The notes under the pieces: model-generated
The model's database searches: none
Told to the model about the DNA's origin: nothing
The model's input: the letters and a program-made list of their open reading frames with translations, nothing else
Assembly: GCA_002688185.1 (NCBI GenBank)
Contig: NZCE01000008.1
Coordinates: 25,733 to 89,732, forward strand
Length of the DNA: 64,000 nucleotides
Direction: 5' to 3'
Source of the DNA: Spirochaetales bacterium
Lineage (GTDB): Bacteria; Spirochaetota; Spirochaetia; ARS1246
In this document: piece by piece, positions 7,529 to 16,759 of the stretch
Layout of the letters: the number at the start of each line of letters is the position of its first letter
Position numbering within the stretch: position 1 is the stretch's first letter
Program-made: the position numbers and the translations under genes

Positions 7529-8137
7529 ATGGATGTTCAACTACAGGAGCTTTTAGACAAGATAAAATCTGAAGGTGTTTCCGCTGCTGAGAAAAAGGCA
7601 GATAAAATTATACAGGAAGCAGAAAAAAAAGCTAAAGAAATTGTAGACGACGCAACGGCGAAAGCTGAAAGAATCGTAAACGAGGCGAGGCAGAAAGAAA
7701 GTCAATCCGTGCAAACCGGCAATGACGCCCTTGTCCAGGCGGCGAGGGACCTGCTGCTGAGCTTGCAGTCTCAAATTGTCACTGTCTTTGGTGCGGTTAT
7801 TCAAACCGAGTCTGAGAGGGCACTTTCCGGAGAAGCGCTGGAAAAAGCCATAACAACAGTGATGGGCTCATGGGCCACAGAGGAGACAAAAGAGATCAAT
7901 GTGCTTCTGTCCGATACAGATCTTGCCGCTCTTGAGCAATCCCTTCGGTCCAAATTATCACAGCAACTGAAGGCCGGCATGGAGATCAGGGCCGGTGCAG
8001 GCCTTGCCGGCGGATTCAGAGTTTCAATGAAGGACGGGTCGTCATACTACAACTTTACTCCTGCTGAAATCGCGTCGGTTCTGTCTGAGTTTCTAAACCC
8101 ACGTTTGACGGAAATATTGCAGCAGGCGGTTTCTTGA
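7529..8137 (+). CDS. atpE: V-type ATPase subunit E
   Basis: Peripheral-stalk subunit of a V/A-type rotary ATPase. Residues 1-70 are an Ala/Lys/Glu-rich coiled coil (KADKIIQEAEKKAKEIVDDA) and residues 80-202 form the globular C-terminal domain that contacts the catalytic head, including the conserved SVLSEFLNPRLTEIL end. 202 residues is normal. AGAGGA lies 5 bases before the ATG. It opens the order E, DUF2764, A, B, D, I, K typical of spirochaetal operons, in which no genes for subunits C, F or G are found. Confidence 0.9.
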   Translation: MDVQLQELLDKIKSEGVSAAEKKADKIIQEAEKKAKEIVDDATAKAERIVNEARQKESQSVQTGNDALVQAARDLLLSLQSQIVTVFGAVIQTESERALSGEALEKAITTVMGSWATEETKEINVLLSDTDLAALEQSLRSKLSQQLKAGMEIRAGAGLAGGFRVSMKDGSSYYNFTPAEIASVLSEFLNPRLTEILQQAVS

Positions 8138-8149
8138 GGGGGGGACCTG

Positions 8150-8719
8150 TTGGCACAATATTACTTCGCAATCGCCGCTCTACCACAGCTTTTTTTTGAT
8201 TCGGAAGCATTCCCGTCATCAGTTGAGCTCATGGCATTCTGCCGCGAGCACGTGAACGCCCGTGAAATTGGATTTCTGGAGCGGGCGGCAAAGGCTTTGG
8301 CAGATGATATCCAAGATGATAATCTGCATACCCTTGATGATTTTCGTCTCTGGCTGAAGTGGGATCTCTCACTCCGGTCGGACCTGGCCGTACTGCGCGC
8401 CCAGGCCCTTGGCTGGGAAATAGAACAGTATCAAGAAACTCCCCGCGAGCTGGGAACCTTTGAGATTGCGCGTGAGGCAATGATGCAGGCATCGCCGCAT
8501 GAGGGAGAGGAGATAATCGATCGTGCGCGATGGAAATATTTAGATGAGCTGGAAGTCGGGCACTACTTTGATATAGAAAAGCTTTTGATTTACCTGTTGA
8601 AAGTAGCCATTCTGGAAAGAAGGTCACAATTTACGCAAGATGGCGGAACGGCGAGCTTTCAAGAGACATACAACGAGATAGCCGGTGATTTAGAAGAGGC
8701 TTTGGAGATAGCACAATGA
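8150..8719 (+). CDS. DUF2764 family protein, V-ATPase operon
   Basis: 189 residues from a TTG start that follows a strong G-rich ribosome site (GAGGGGGG). The N-terminus YYFAIAALPQLFFD and the all-helical, acidic remainder match the DUF2764 proteins that sit second in spirochaetal V-ATPase operons. Its stop overlaps the start of subunit A in ATGA, so it is made in step with the catalytic subunit. By position it may replace the missing C (neck) subunit, which is also a helical protein of this operon position in other bacteria, but that is inference. Confidence 0.8.
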   Translation: MAQYYFAIAALPQLFFDSEAFPSSVELMAFCREHVNAREIGFLERAAKALADDIQDDNLHTLDDFRLWLKWDLSLRSDLAVLRAQALGWEIEQYQETPRELGTFEIAREAMMQASPHEGEEIIDRARWKYLDELEVGHYFDIEKLLIYLLKVAILERRSQFTQDGGTASFQETYNEIAGDLEEALEIAQ

Positions 8720-10476
8720 CAAAAGGCAAGGTGATTGGCGTAAACGGCAACATGGTTACCGCGGAAGTATCAGGACCGGTCTCTCTGAATGAAGTATGCT
8801 ACATCATGATGGGAGACAGACGGCTAAAATCCGAGGTTATAAGAGTTCAAGGGGCTGAAGTTCAAATGCAGGTGTTTGAAATGACACGCGGCATAGGCAT
8901 CAATGATGATGTTGAGTTCACCAGTGAGCTACTTGCGGTGACCGTCGGCCCGGGGCTCCTTGGGCAAATCTATGACGGCCTTCAAAACCCACTTCCTGAG
9001 CTTGCGGAGCAGTGCGGCTTTTTTCTCGATCGCGGTATCTATCTCGGTGCGCTTTCAATAGACAAAAAGTGGGACTTTACTCCAAAGGCAACGGTCGGGC
9101 AGTCGGTCGTCAGGGCCGATACCCTTGGCACTGTGCCGGAAGGCATTTTTGAGCACCGCGTCATGGTGCCGTTCAACCTCTATGAGACATACTCGGTAAA
9201 ATCAATTGTTGAACCTGGAGAATATACGGTAGCGGATACAGTCGCGGTGTTGCAGGATCCGAGAGGCGACGCCATCCCGGTCACTATGATGTTTGAATGG
9301 CCGGTAAAACGGCCGGTCGATACATACGTTGAAAGAATACGTCCTACCGAACCGATGACCACCAAAATTAGAATTATCGATACATTTTTGCCGGTGGCAA
9401 AAGGAGGCACCTATTGCATACCGGGTCCCTTCGGGGCCGGGAAAACCGTGTTGCAGCAGGCAACGAGCCGCAATGCTGAGATTGACATAGTGGTTATAGC
9501 CGCCTGCGGAGAGCGAGCCGGGGAAGTAGTTGAAACGTTGCGCGAGTTTCCCGAGCTTCTTGATCCCAGGACCGGCAAATCTCTCATGGAAAGGACAATC
9601 ATTATTTGCAATACGAGCTCAATGCCGGTGGCTGCACGAGAAGCATCGGTGTATACGGCTGTAACTCTTGCCGAGTATTACCGGCAAATGGCACTAAACG
9701 TGCTTCTCTTGGCGGATTCTACCTCGAGGTGGGCGCAGGCCATGCGTGAAATGTCGGGCCGTCTCGAGGAGATACCCGGAGAGGAGGCTTTCCCCGCGTA
9801 TCTGGAATCCGTCATTGCGTCATTTTATGAACGTGCAGGCGTTGTAAGACTGCGCGATGGAACACAGGGCTCGGTAACTATCGGCGGAACTGTGAGTCCC
9901 GCGGGCGGGAATTTTGAGGAACCGGTTACCCAGGCCACACTCAAGGTTGTGGGAGCGTTTCACGGTCTTTCGAAAGATCGAGCGGAAGCGCGGAAATATC
10001 CGGCCATTCATCCGCTGGAGAGCTGGTCTAAATATCCCATCACAATCCAACCGGAGAAAACGCGAATCGTGCGCAATGTACTTATGAGGGGAGATGAGAT
10101 AAGCCAAATGATGAAGGTGGTCGGAGAGGAGGGAACGAGTCTCGATGACTACATCGTCTTTCTTAAGTCCGATTATGTGGATGCGGCGTATTTGCAGCAG
10201 GACAGTTTTAATGCCGTTGATGCGTCGGTAAGCATAGAGAGGCAGGATCGCGTGTTTTCCCTCGTTCACGAAATACTCGAGGCTGACCTGGACCTCAAGG
10301 ATAAGGATGAGGCCCGCTCCTGGTTTTATCAGATGCGCCAGAAGCATTTGGACTACAACGTCGCAGAGTGGCAATCTGATGAGTTTAAAGAGGTTGAGCG
10401 GGAGTTACGGGCTATGCTTGATGCCAAGAAGAAGGAAGTGCAGTTTGCTTCGGCCGAGCCGACGGAACGTACCTAG
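8716..10476 (+). CDS. atpA: V-type ATPase catalytic subunit A
   Basis: Catalytic ATP-hydrolysing subunit, 586 residues. The N-terminal beta-barrel is followed by the A-type non-homologous insert, then Walker A GPFGAGKT (237-244), Walker B with LLLADSTSRWAQA, and the EIPGEEAFPAYL segment typical of V/A-type A subunits. The C-terminal helical domain is complete. The ATG overlaps the preceding stop. Confidence 0.97.
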   Translation: MTKGKVIGVNGNMVTAEVSGPVSLNEVCYIMMGDRRLKSEVIRVQGAEVQMQVFEMTRGIGINDDVEFTSELLAVTVGPGLLGQIYDGLQNPLPELAEQCGFFLDRGIYLGALSIDKKWDFTPKATVGQSVVRADTLGTVPEGIFEHRVMVPFNLYETYSVKSIVEPGEYTVADTVAVLQDPRGDAIPVTMMFEWPVKRPVDTYVERIRPTEPMTTKIRIIDTFLPVAKGGTYCIPGPFGAGKTVLQQATSRNAEIDIVVIAACGERAGEVVETLREFPELLDPRTGKSLMERTIIICNTSSMPVAAREASVYTAVTLAEYYRQMALNVLLLADSTSRWAQAMREMSGRLEEIPGEEAFPAYLESVIASFYERAGVVRLRDGTQGSVTIGGTVSPAGGNFEEPVTQATLKVVGAFHGLSKDRAEARKYPAIHPLESWSKYPITIQPEKTRIVRNVLMRGDEISQMMKVVGEEGTSLDDYIVFLKSDYVDAAYLQQDSFNAVDASVSIERQDRVFSLVHEILEADLDLKDKDEARSWFYQMRQKHLDYNVAEWQSDEFKEVERELRAMLDAKKKEVQFASAEPTERT

Positions 10477-10495
10477 GTAAGAGGAGCGCACAACG

Positions 10496-11788
10496 ATGCG
10501 AAAGGTCTATAGCAAAATAGAATATATATCCGGGAATGTGATTACCGTGAAAGCGCAGGGAGTTCGCTACGGGGAGCTCGCGACCGTCCGCTCCTCACAC
10601 GGTGAATCACTTGCCGAGGTGATCCGAATGGCGAGAGATTTCGTCTCCCTACAGGTTTTTGCAGGTGGGCGGGGAATATCGTCAGGGGACGAGGTGCGGT
10701 TTATCGGCCATCCGATGCAGGTCTCCTTCTCCGACAATTTGCTGGGAAGGATTTTTAACGGAGGCGGCACTCCCAGAGATAATGGACCGGCGCTTACCGA
10801 GGATCTCATCGAGATAGGAGGACCATCGGTAAATCCTGCCAAAAGAATTATTCCGCGGAAAATGATAAGAACCGGGCTGCCAATGATCGACGTTTTCAAC
10901 ACATTGGTAGAAAGCCAAAAGCTGCCGATTTTCTCCGTGTCCGGTGAGCCGTATAATGAGTTATTGGCACGAATCGCGATGCAGGCTGAGGTCGATATGA
11001 TTGTTCTCGGGGGATGCGGTCTCAAGTTTGACGATTATCTTTTTTTCAGAGAGTCACTGGAGGAGGGTGGGGCGCTTTCCCGCACTATTTTTTTCATTCA
11101 TACAGCTTCTGACCCGGTGGTTGAATGTCTCATGGTGCCCGATATCTCTCTGGCTGTGGCCGAAAAATTTGCATTGAAAGGCAAGCGCGTGTTGGTGCTT
11201 TTGACTGATATGACAAATTTCTCCGATGCCCTCAAAGAAATCTCGATAACTATGGAGCAAGTTCCTTCAAATCGTGGCTACCCAGGAGATTTGTACAGCC
11301 AGTTGGCGTCGAGGTATGAAAAGGCCGTGGATTTCGAGGGAGCCGGTTCGATTACCATCCTCGCCGCAACGACCATGCCGGGTGATGACGTGACTCATCC
11401 GGTACCTGATAACACCGGGTATATTACCGAAGGGCAATATTATCTGAGAAACGGGAGAATCGAGCCCTTTGGATCATTATCGCGTCTCAAGCAGATGGTA
11501 AACTCAAAAACCCGCAGTGATCATCGTCCCTTGATGGATGCAATGATAAAGCTCTATGCATCTTGCCTTGAGTCCCACGAAAAACGCTCCATGGGATTTC
11601 GAATGTCAGAATGGGACCAAAAGCTACTAAAATACGGCGACATATTTGAAAGTGAATTGATGGATCTGTCTTTAAACATTGGTCTTGAAGACGCATTGAA
11701 CAAAGGGTGGTCCATACTTGCCGATTGCTTCACACCGGAGGAAACCGGACTTCGCTCTGAATTGCTTAACGAGTACTGGCCAAATTAG
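10496..11788 (+). CDS. atpB: V-type ATPase subunit B
   Basis: Non-catalytic head subunit, 430 residues, alternating with A in the hexamer. It has the B-type features: [15 protein letters not shown] in place of a Walker A loop, [16 protein letters not shown], and [23 protein letters not shown]-type ribosome site precedes the ATG. The C-terminus is slightly shorter than in archaeal B subunits (about 455-465). Confidence 0.96.
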   Translation: MRKVYSKIEYISGNVITVKAQGVRYGELATVRSSHGESLAEVIRMARDFVSLQVFAGGRGISSGDEVRFIGHPMQVSFSDNLLGRIFNGGGTPRDNGPALTEDLIEIGGPSVNPAKRIIPRKMIRTGLPMIDVFNTLVESQKLPIFSVSGEPYNELLARIAMQAEVDMIVLGGCGLKFDDYLFFRESLEEGGALSRTIFFIHTASDPVVECLMVPDISLAVAEKFALKGKRVLVLLTDMTNFSDALKEISITMEQVPSNRGYPGDLYSQLASRYEKAVDFEGAGSITILAATTMPGDDVTHPVPDNTGYITEGQYYLRNGRIEPFGSLSRLKQMVNSKTRSDHRPLMDAMIKLYASCLESHEKRSMGFRMSEWDQKLLKYGDIFESELMDLSLNIGLEDALNKGWSILADCFTPEETGLRSELLNEYWPN

Positions 11789-11800
11789 GCTACAGCACCT

Positions 11801-12397
11801 ATGGCAAAAATCAAGCTGACGAAAAACGAACTCAAACGACAGAAAGACGCGCTCAAGCGATTCGAGCGGTACCTTCCTACTCTGATGCTAAAAAAACAGC
11901 AGTTGCAGCTCGTTATCCGTCAAGTGGAAGCCGAGATAAGAAAAAAAATCCAGCAACGGGAAGAGCTCTTAGATGGTTTGCAGGCGTGGATCCGTGTTTT
12001 TGGAGAGGATGTGCCGATCGACAATATCTTAAAGGTCGGAAGCATTTCGACATCCGTTGGCAATATTGCGGGAGTCGACATTCCGGTTTTTGACGACATC
12101 AGTTTTGCGGTGTCACCGTACAACCTCATCACTTTGCCACTGTGGGTGGATCGAGGAATTGAGGTTCTTAGGGAGGCCATCGCCCTTGATGCGGAAATAC
12201 ACGTGTTAAACCGCCAATTGGATCGATTGAGATACGAGTTGCGGATTACCACCCAACGAGTAAACCTTTTTGAGAAGATTAAGATACCGGAAACAAAGGA
12301 AAACATCAGGCGGATCCGTATAGTCCTTGGCGATGAACAAACCGCAAGCGTCGTAAGGGGCAAAATCGCCAAAAGAAATCTAGTGAGGGAATCGTAA
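11801..12397 (+). CDS. atpD: V-type ATPase subunit D (central rotor shaft)
   Basis: 198 residues, almost entirely helical: long basic N- and C-terminal helices (KIKLTKNELKRQKDALKRFERYL and the RELR-like LDRLRYELRITTQRVNLFEK) form the antiparallel coiled-coil axle that turns inside A3B3. The motif TQRVNLFEKIKIPE is typical of D. It starts 12 bases after subunit B. Confidence 0.93.
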   Translation: MAKIKLTKNELKRQKDALKRFERYLPTLMLKKQQLQLVIRQVEAEIRKKIQQREELLDGLQAWIRVFGEDVPIDNILKVGSISTSVGNIAGVDIPVFDDISFAVSPYNLITLPLWVDRGIEVLREAIALDAEIHVLNRQLDRLRYELRITTQRVNLFEKIKIPETKENIRRIRIVLGDEQTASVVRGKIAKRNLVRES

Positions 12398-12400
12398 CGA

Positions 12401-14233
12401 ATGATTGTCGAAATGAAGAAACTCTCCCTTATAACGCTAACCGCCGATGTGGAAAACACCCTCGGGCTTCTGAGGACCCTCGGCGTAATGCATCTCGATA
12501 TAAAAAGGGGCAATAGCGAGAGCCTATCAGCACTGACCGACGCCAGAGCCCTTGCACAGCGAGCGCTTCTTATTCTCCCTGATAAGGGCACGGGAAGTCC
12601 GGCAAATGCCGCGGGATGGGAAGAAGATCCGTCGTCTCTTATTCGCCGGATCTTGGAAATCCAAAATACGGTGAGAGATCTCTACGATGAGCTTGAACGA
12701 TTGCAGCGGGAAAAAAGCAGGCTCAGCGCATGGGGCGATTTTAGTCCGCAAGATATTGTAAAACTGCGTGAGAAAGGTATCGACATTCGACTATACATCC
12801 TCACAAAAGAGCAATTTGAGTCTCTAGATTCTTCCGTGCAGGCATTCACTATTCAAAAAGGAAAAACGGCCGTTTACGTTGTCGTAGTAGGCGAGGCACT
12901 GGCGGGTGCGGCGGAAACATCATTACCCAGCGCCGGCATTTCCGAGGTCCGTACCCAGATTGATAAAGTACAGACTCAAATAGGGGACCTCTCAACGGAG
13001 TTCAATTCGCTTGCCGCCCAAAAGCACGTTGTTCAGGGCAAAATAGATAGCATAGACACTGAGATGGAGTTTGAGCAGGCAAAGCTCTCGATGGATGCCG
13101 ACTCTGGTATCTCCCATATCGACGGCTACGTTCCTGAGCCGCAGGTGCGTCGGATCAAATCAGCGGCGTCGAGCAACGGGTGGGCACTTATGGTTAGAGA
13201 TCCTGAGGATGACGATCCGGTCCCAACGCTGGTGAAAAACCCCAAACCTGTAGGTATCATTGCACCGATTTTTAAGATGCTCGGTACTATACCCGGCTAT
13301 GCCGAATATGACATAAGTTTTTGGTTCTTGGTATTTTTCGCCCTCTTTTTTGCTATGATTATCGGTGACGGCGGCTACGGGGCCATTTTCCTCGGAGTTT
13401 CTGTAACGGCGATTATAACCCTCAAAGCAAAAGGCAAAAAAGTCGGGAGAGAGCTCGCCCTTCTCACTTTTTTGAGCTGCTGCACCATTGTTTGGGGGGC
13501 GATAACGGGAACTTGGCTGGGATCACCGGCAATCGCTGAAGCAATGCCGTTTAGGCTGTTGATTATTCCCGCGATCTCGAGCTTTAATCCAAGAAGCAGC
13601 CAGTCGATTAAGTATATCTGTTTTATCATCGGGACCATACAAATTCTACTCGCCCACATTTGGAACTTTATTGCCGAGTTACGGAAAAAGCCTCGTATCA
13701 AGGCATTTGCTCAAATCGGCTGGATGGCGATCGTGTACGGTATCTATTTTCTCGTTTTGAACCTTGTATTGGATCCGGACGCATACCCGCTACCCCCATT
13801 TGCGCTTTGGCTCATCCTTGGAGGGCTCGGGCTGGTAGTGATTTTTTCAGAACAACAGGGCAAGTTTTTTATAGGAATCGGCAGAGGATTTGCGAGTCTC
13901 TTTACGACGCTGCTTGACGGCATCGGAGCTTTTGCAGACATAATTTCATATATACGCCTATTTGCCGTTGGCCTGGCTACCATAGAAATCGCAAAGGCGT
14001 TTAACCAAATGGCTGCCGATATGGGTAACTCTATCGTCGGATTAGTTGGAGCGATATTTGTGCTCATCGTCGGACATGGACTCAACATTGCCATGGGTGC
14101 CCTTTCAGTGATCGTGCACGGTGTTAGGCTGAATATGCTCGAGTTTTCCGGGCATCTCGGAATGGAATGGACAGGCATACAGTACGCGCCCTTTTCAGAG
14201 GGCACGGAATTACAGAAAGATACGACTTCGTAA
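12401..14233 (+). CDS. atpI: V-type ATPase subunit I (membrane stator, a-subunit equivalent)
   Basis: 610 residues. The N-terminal half (1-300) is the cytoplasmic dumbbell of helices that holds the peripheral stalks. From about 305 on come seven or so membrane segments, with ISYIRLFAVGLATIEIAKAFN carrying the conserved Arg that faces the proteolipid ring, then HGLNIAMGALSVIVHGVRLN and EFSGHLGMEW near the end. The start is 3 bases after the stop of subunit D. Confidence 0.95.
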   Translation: MIVEMKKLSLITLTADVENTLGLLRTLGVMHLDIKRGNSESLSALTDARALAQRALLILPDKGTGSPANAAGWEEDPSSLIRRILEIQNTVRDLYDELERLQREKSRLSAWGDFSPQDIVKLREKGIDIRLYILTKEQFESLDSSVQAFTIQKGKTAVYVVVVGEALAGAAETSLPSAGISEVRTQIDKVQTQIGDLSTEFNSLAAQKHVVQGKIDSIDTEMEFEQAKLSMDADSGISHIDGYVPEPQVRRIKSAASSNGWALMVRDPEDDDPVPTLVKNPKPVGIIAPIFKMLGTIPGYAEYDISFWFLVFFALFFAMIIGDGGYGAIFLGVSVTAIITLKAKGKKVGRELALLTFLSCCTIVWGAITGTWLGSPAIAEAMPFRLLIIPAISSFNPRSSQSIKYICFIIGTIQILLAHIWNFIAELRKKPRIKAFAQIGWMAIVYGIYFLVLNLVLDPDAYPLPPFALWLILGGLGLVVIFSEQQGKFFIGIGRGFASLFTTLLDGIGAFADIISYIRLFAVGLATIEIAKAFNQMAADMGNSIVGLVGAIFVLIVGHGLNIAMGALSVIVHGVRLNMLEFSGHLGMEWTGIQYAPFSEGTELQKDTTS

Positions 14234-14261
14234 ACTGCATGAACACAAGGAGTGATAACAA

Positions 14262-14693
14262 ATGAACTTTGGTCTTATCGGGGTCGGCGCGGCGCTCGCA
14301 TTTGCCGCCATCGGTTCCGCCCTTGGAATGGGAGCCGCTGGGATGGCCGCCGTCGGCGCCTGGAAGAAATGCTTTGCTCAAAACAAGCCGGCGCCCTTTT
14401 TGCTCGTGGCCTTTGTAGGCGCCCCTTTAACTCAGACGATCTATGGATTTATTTTGATGAATAGCTTGAGGAGCGCGGCCGCCCAAGCCGATGGAGCAAT
14501 GCTCTTGGGCGCAGGGATTCTCGGTGGCATTGCCATGGGATTTTCGGCCTGGTATCAGGGCAAGGCCGGAGCAAGCGCTTCCGATGCCCTTGCGGAAACC
14601 GGAAAAGGTTTCGGCAGCTATCTTATGGTGCTTGGACTTATCGAAACTGTGGCCCTTTTCGTGATGGTTTTCCTCTTGGGTGCAATCGGATAG
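14262..14693 (+). CDS. atpK: V-type ATPase proteolipid subunit K
   Basis: Ion-carrying ring subunit, 143 residues, four membrane helices (two fused hairpins). The ion-binding Glu is E128 (LGLIETVALF) in helix 4. T57 and Q58 (PLTQTIYGF) and Q99 (WYQGKA) match the side-chain ligands T64, Q65 and Q110 of the sodium-binding Enterococcus hirae NtpK as I recall it; the position of its L61, which binds through the backbone, is A54. Sodium transport is therefore likely. The first hairpin lacks the Glu, so one ion per subunit is expected. An AAGGAGTG ribosome site precedes the ATG. It closes the operon's V-ATPase part. Confidence 0.95.
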   Translation: MNFGLIGVGAALAFAAIGSALGMGAAGMAAVGAWKKCFAQNKPAPFLLVAFVGAPLTQTIYGFILMNSLRSAAAQADGAMLLGAGILGGIAMGFSAWYQGKAGASASDALAETGKGFGSYLMVLGLIETVALFVMVFLLGAIG

Positions 14694-14712
14694 ATCGTGA
14701 GATTCGACATGG

Positions 14713-15789
14713 ATGGCTAGGCATTTTGCTCTTTCCACAATAGTTGACGTCGGCGGGCTCGCCTTTGGCGGCGATCATCCCGTACGCGTGCAAACAATGT
14801 GGAAAGATCCGCTTCAGGCAAGCACTCTCAACGACACGGCGCGCAAGATAGAGATTCTGGCTTCATACGGCTGTGAGGTATTGCGGTTTGCCGTTCCAGA
14901 TGAGGAATCCGCGCATTTACTGTGCGGCTTGCAAGGCCTGGTTTCCATACCCCTGGTAGCTGATATCCATTTCGATCATACCCTAGCCCTGATATGTCTC
15001 GGGACGATCCCCAAAATACGCATTAACCCCGGGAACATCGGATCGAAGATCAAAATCAAAGAGGTAGTAAAAAAGGCCTCCGATTATGGCGCCGCACTTA
15101 GGGTAGGTATCAACGCGGGTTCTCTCCCACGTGCACTACGGGCTGAAAAGGATTCCGCTCGTGCAATGCTCAGAGCTGCCGAGGATGAGCTCGATAACCT
15201 AGAGTCCTTGCATTTTCACAACGTTTTGTTTTCCCTCAAATCATCCGATATTAAAACAACCATACGAGCCAACGAGCTTTTCGCCGAGCGCTACAATTAC
15301 CCGCTGCATCTTGGTGTGACGGAAGCCGGTCCCCCGATTCAGGGTGTGGTGAAGAACACTGCGGCACTGGTGCCGCTGCTCAACCATGGTATCGGCGCAA
15401 CGGTGAGGGTATCATTAAGCGGTACATGTGAGGATGAGCTTGTCGCCGGCCGGGAAATACTTGCAGCCGCGGGTCGATCCACCGCAGGGGTGAACGTGGT
15501 GTCCTGTCCACGTTGCGCCAGAGCGGGATTCGATGTCCACGGTTTCCTTGCGGAGGTGCAGGAGTTTCTCATGACCATTAATCTGCGACTTAATGTGGCG
15601 GTGATGGGATGTATAGTAAATGGACCGGAAGAGGCTCGGCACGCTGATATTGGAATTACCGGGGCCGGCAAAAAGGCACTGGTATTTCGTGAGGGCAAAA
15701 TAATACGCCGGGTGACATTTGAGTCGGCGGCCGAGGTCTTCCGGGAGGAAATTACCAAGCTGTGTCAGGAAAAAGGCGCTGTGCAATAA
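14713..15789 (+). CDS. ispG: 4-hydroxy-3-methylbut-2-enyl diphosphate synthase
   Basis: IspG (GcpE) converts 2-C-methyl-D-erythritol 2,4-cyclodiphosphate to HMBPP in the MEP isoprenoid route, using a 4Fe-4S cluster. Cluster ligands are C265 and C268 (SCPRC), C300 (VMGCIVNGP) and E307. The TIM barrel comes first (MWKDPLQAS, ADIHFDHTLAL, KIRINPGNIG) and the reductase-like domain last; 358 residues is normal for the bacterial short form. It starts 19 bases after atpK and may share its transcript. The ATG at 14709 is out of frame and stops at once, so 14713 is used. Confidence 0.95.
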   Translation: MARHFALSTIVDVGGLAFGGDHPVRVQTMWKDPLQASTLNDTARKIEILASYGCEVLRFAVPDEESAHLLCGLQGLVSIPLVADIHFDHTLALICLGTIPKIRINPGNIGSKIKIKEVVKKASDYGAALRVGINAGSLPRALRAEKDSARAMLRAAEDELDNLESLHFHNVLFSLKSSDIKTTIRANELFAERYNYPLHLGVTEAGPPIQGVVKNTAALVPLLNHGIGATVRVSLSGTCEDELVAGREILAAAGRSTAGVNVVSCPRCARAGFDVHGFLAEVQEFLMTINLRLNVAVMGCIVNGPEEARHADIGITGAGKKALVFREGKIIRRVTFESAAEVFREEITKLCQEKGAVQ

Positions 15790-16697
15790 TACTCATTGCG
15801 GTATGCATCGGGACCATTACAAATGGGCAGGAAATCGATCCGGAAGGTGCCCCTACTTGGCTGATATTTGAAAAGGGAAAACAGCTATTTGACTCCGGAG
15901 AGTTCGGCGAGTCTCTCCTCTTCTTCAGAACGGCGCGGGGACGCCGCAGCCCATTCCCAGAGGTGGAATACTGGATCGGTCGAGTTTTTGAGGCCGAGGG
16001 AGAGCTTTCGCTGGCTGAAAGGCAGTACCTTGCGGCCCTCGAAATTGCGCAATATCTTGAAACCCCTGATGATGAGTTTGTCATTAGATATCAGTTGGCT
16101 AACCTCTATATCATTACTCATCGATATAGCAAGTATGAGCAAAGTCTTGATGATATAATCGGGCTGGAAAGGTCACGACGAAAATCGGCATCTATCATCG
16201 ACATAGATCCCCAGCTTCTTGTTGAAACACTCCTCGGGCGAGGACTGGACAAATTACTCGAGTTATATCGTCTTGATGACTACGGTGGCGTCGAGGCATA
16301 CTTCCGCTCAGGAGTTTACCGATACAGACGGGGTTTTTTTAATCGTGCCGCTGAAGACCTCATTTATGGGATTGTGATAACCAGCACCAATATATTGGAC
16401 TACCTTTTGGACCGTGATCCTGAGTACAGATTCTCAACCATTGAGTCGATGATTGTCGATATAACCCGCCACAGGGCTCTCGTGGACTATGCGCAGAGCA
16501 TGGGCTTTTTCGGGCAGATTTATGCTCTGGGCTTGAGTCTCCACGACAGTCAAGATGCGCGGAGAATAAATCTTGCCAGGGACATGTGGCGAGTGATAAG
16601 TGGGTACGGGCCTAAAGGATCTCCATGGGTCGTGAAATCAAGGCTGCAATTGGCAAGTCCGTTCGCAGACCAGCTTGGCATTATATTTACCGACTAG
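15762..16697 (+). CDS. Secreted helical-repeat protein, function unknown
   Basis: 311 residues from a GTG start lying 28 bases inside the end of ispG. Residues 1-22 look like a signal peptide (CAIILIAVCIGTITNG, cleavage near GQ). Residues 30-130 have TPR-like helix pairs (GKQLFDSGEFGESLLFFRTA, then VFEAEGELSLAERQYLAALE). The C-terminal half is helical and aromatic-rich without an identified domain. The overlap implies translational coupling to ispG, but no functional link is evident. Probably periplasmic. Confidence 0.72.
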   Translation: MSGKRRCAIILIAVCIGTITNGQEIDPEGAPTWLIFEKGKQLFDSGEFGESLLFFRTARGRRSPFPEVEYWIGRVFEAEGELSLAERQYLAALEIAQYLETPDDEFVIRYQLANLYIITHRYSKYEQSLDDIIGLERSRRKSASIIDIDPQLLVETLLGRGLDKLLELYRLDDYGGVEAYFRSGVYRYRRGFFNRAAEDLIYGIVITSTNILDYLLDRDPEYRFSTIESMIVDITRHRALVDYAQSMGFFGQIYALGLSLHDSQDARRINLARDMWRVISGYGPKGSPWVVKSRLQLASPFADQLGIIFTD

Positions 16698-16715
16698 TTT
16701 GAGCGCTGACCCGCA

Positions 16716-16744
16716 TTTACTTGCAAGGCGGCAGAGAATATAAT
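16716..16744 (+). promoter_or_regulatory. Promoter of uvrA
   Basis: TTTACT (16716-16721) and a perfect TATAAT (16739-16744) with 17-base spacing. Transcription would start near 16751, leaving a leader of about 9 bases before the ATG at 16760 and no ribosome-binding site. Confidence 0.55.
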
Positions 16745-16759
16745 ACCTTTTGCCTTCAT

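Noticed and set aside
9820..10374. Minus-strand open frame of 184 codons inside atpA
   Set aside because: It lies opposite the conserved catalytic subunit gene; composition is that of an antisense shadow.
11920..12591. Minus-strand open frame of 223 codons across atpD and atpI
   Set aside because: It is antisense to two clear V-ATPase genes, Ser/Arg-rich with no domain pattern, and has no ribosome site.
7529..14693. V-type ATPase as evidence for an archaeal genome or recent transfer
   Set aside because: This operon order is the standard spirochaetal one, and base composition and overlaps match the neighbours; CfpA confirms a spirochaete.
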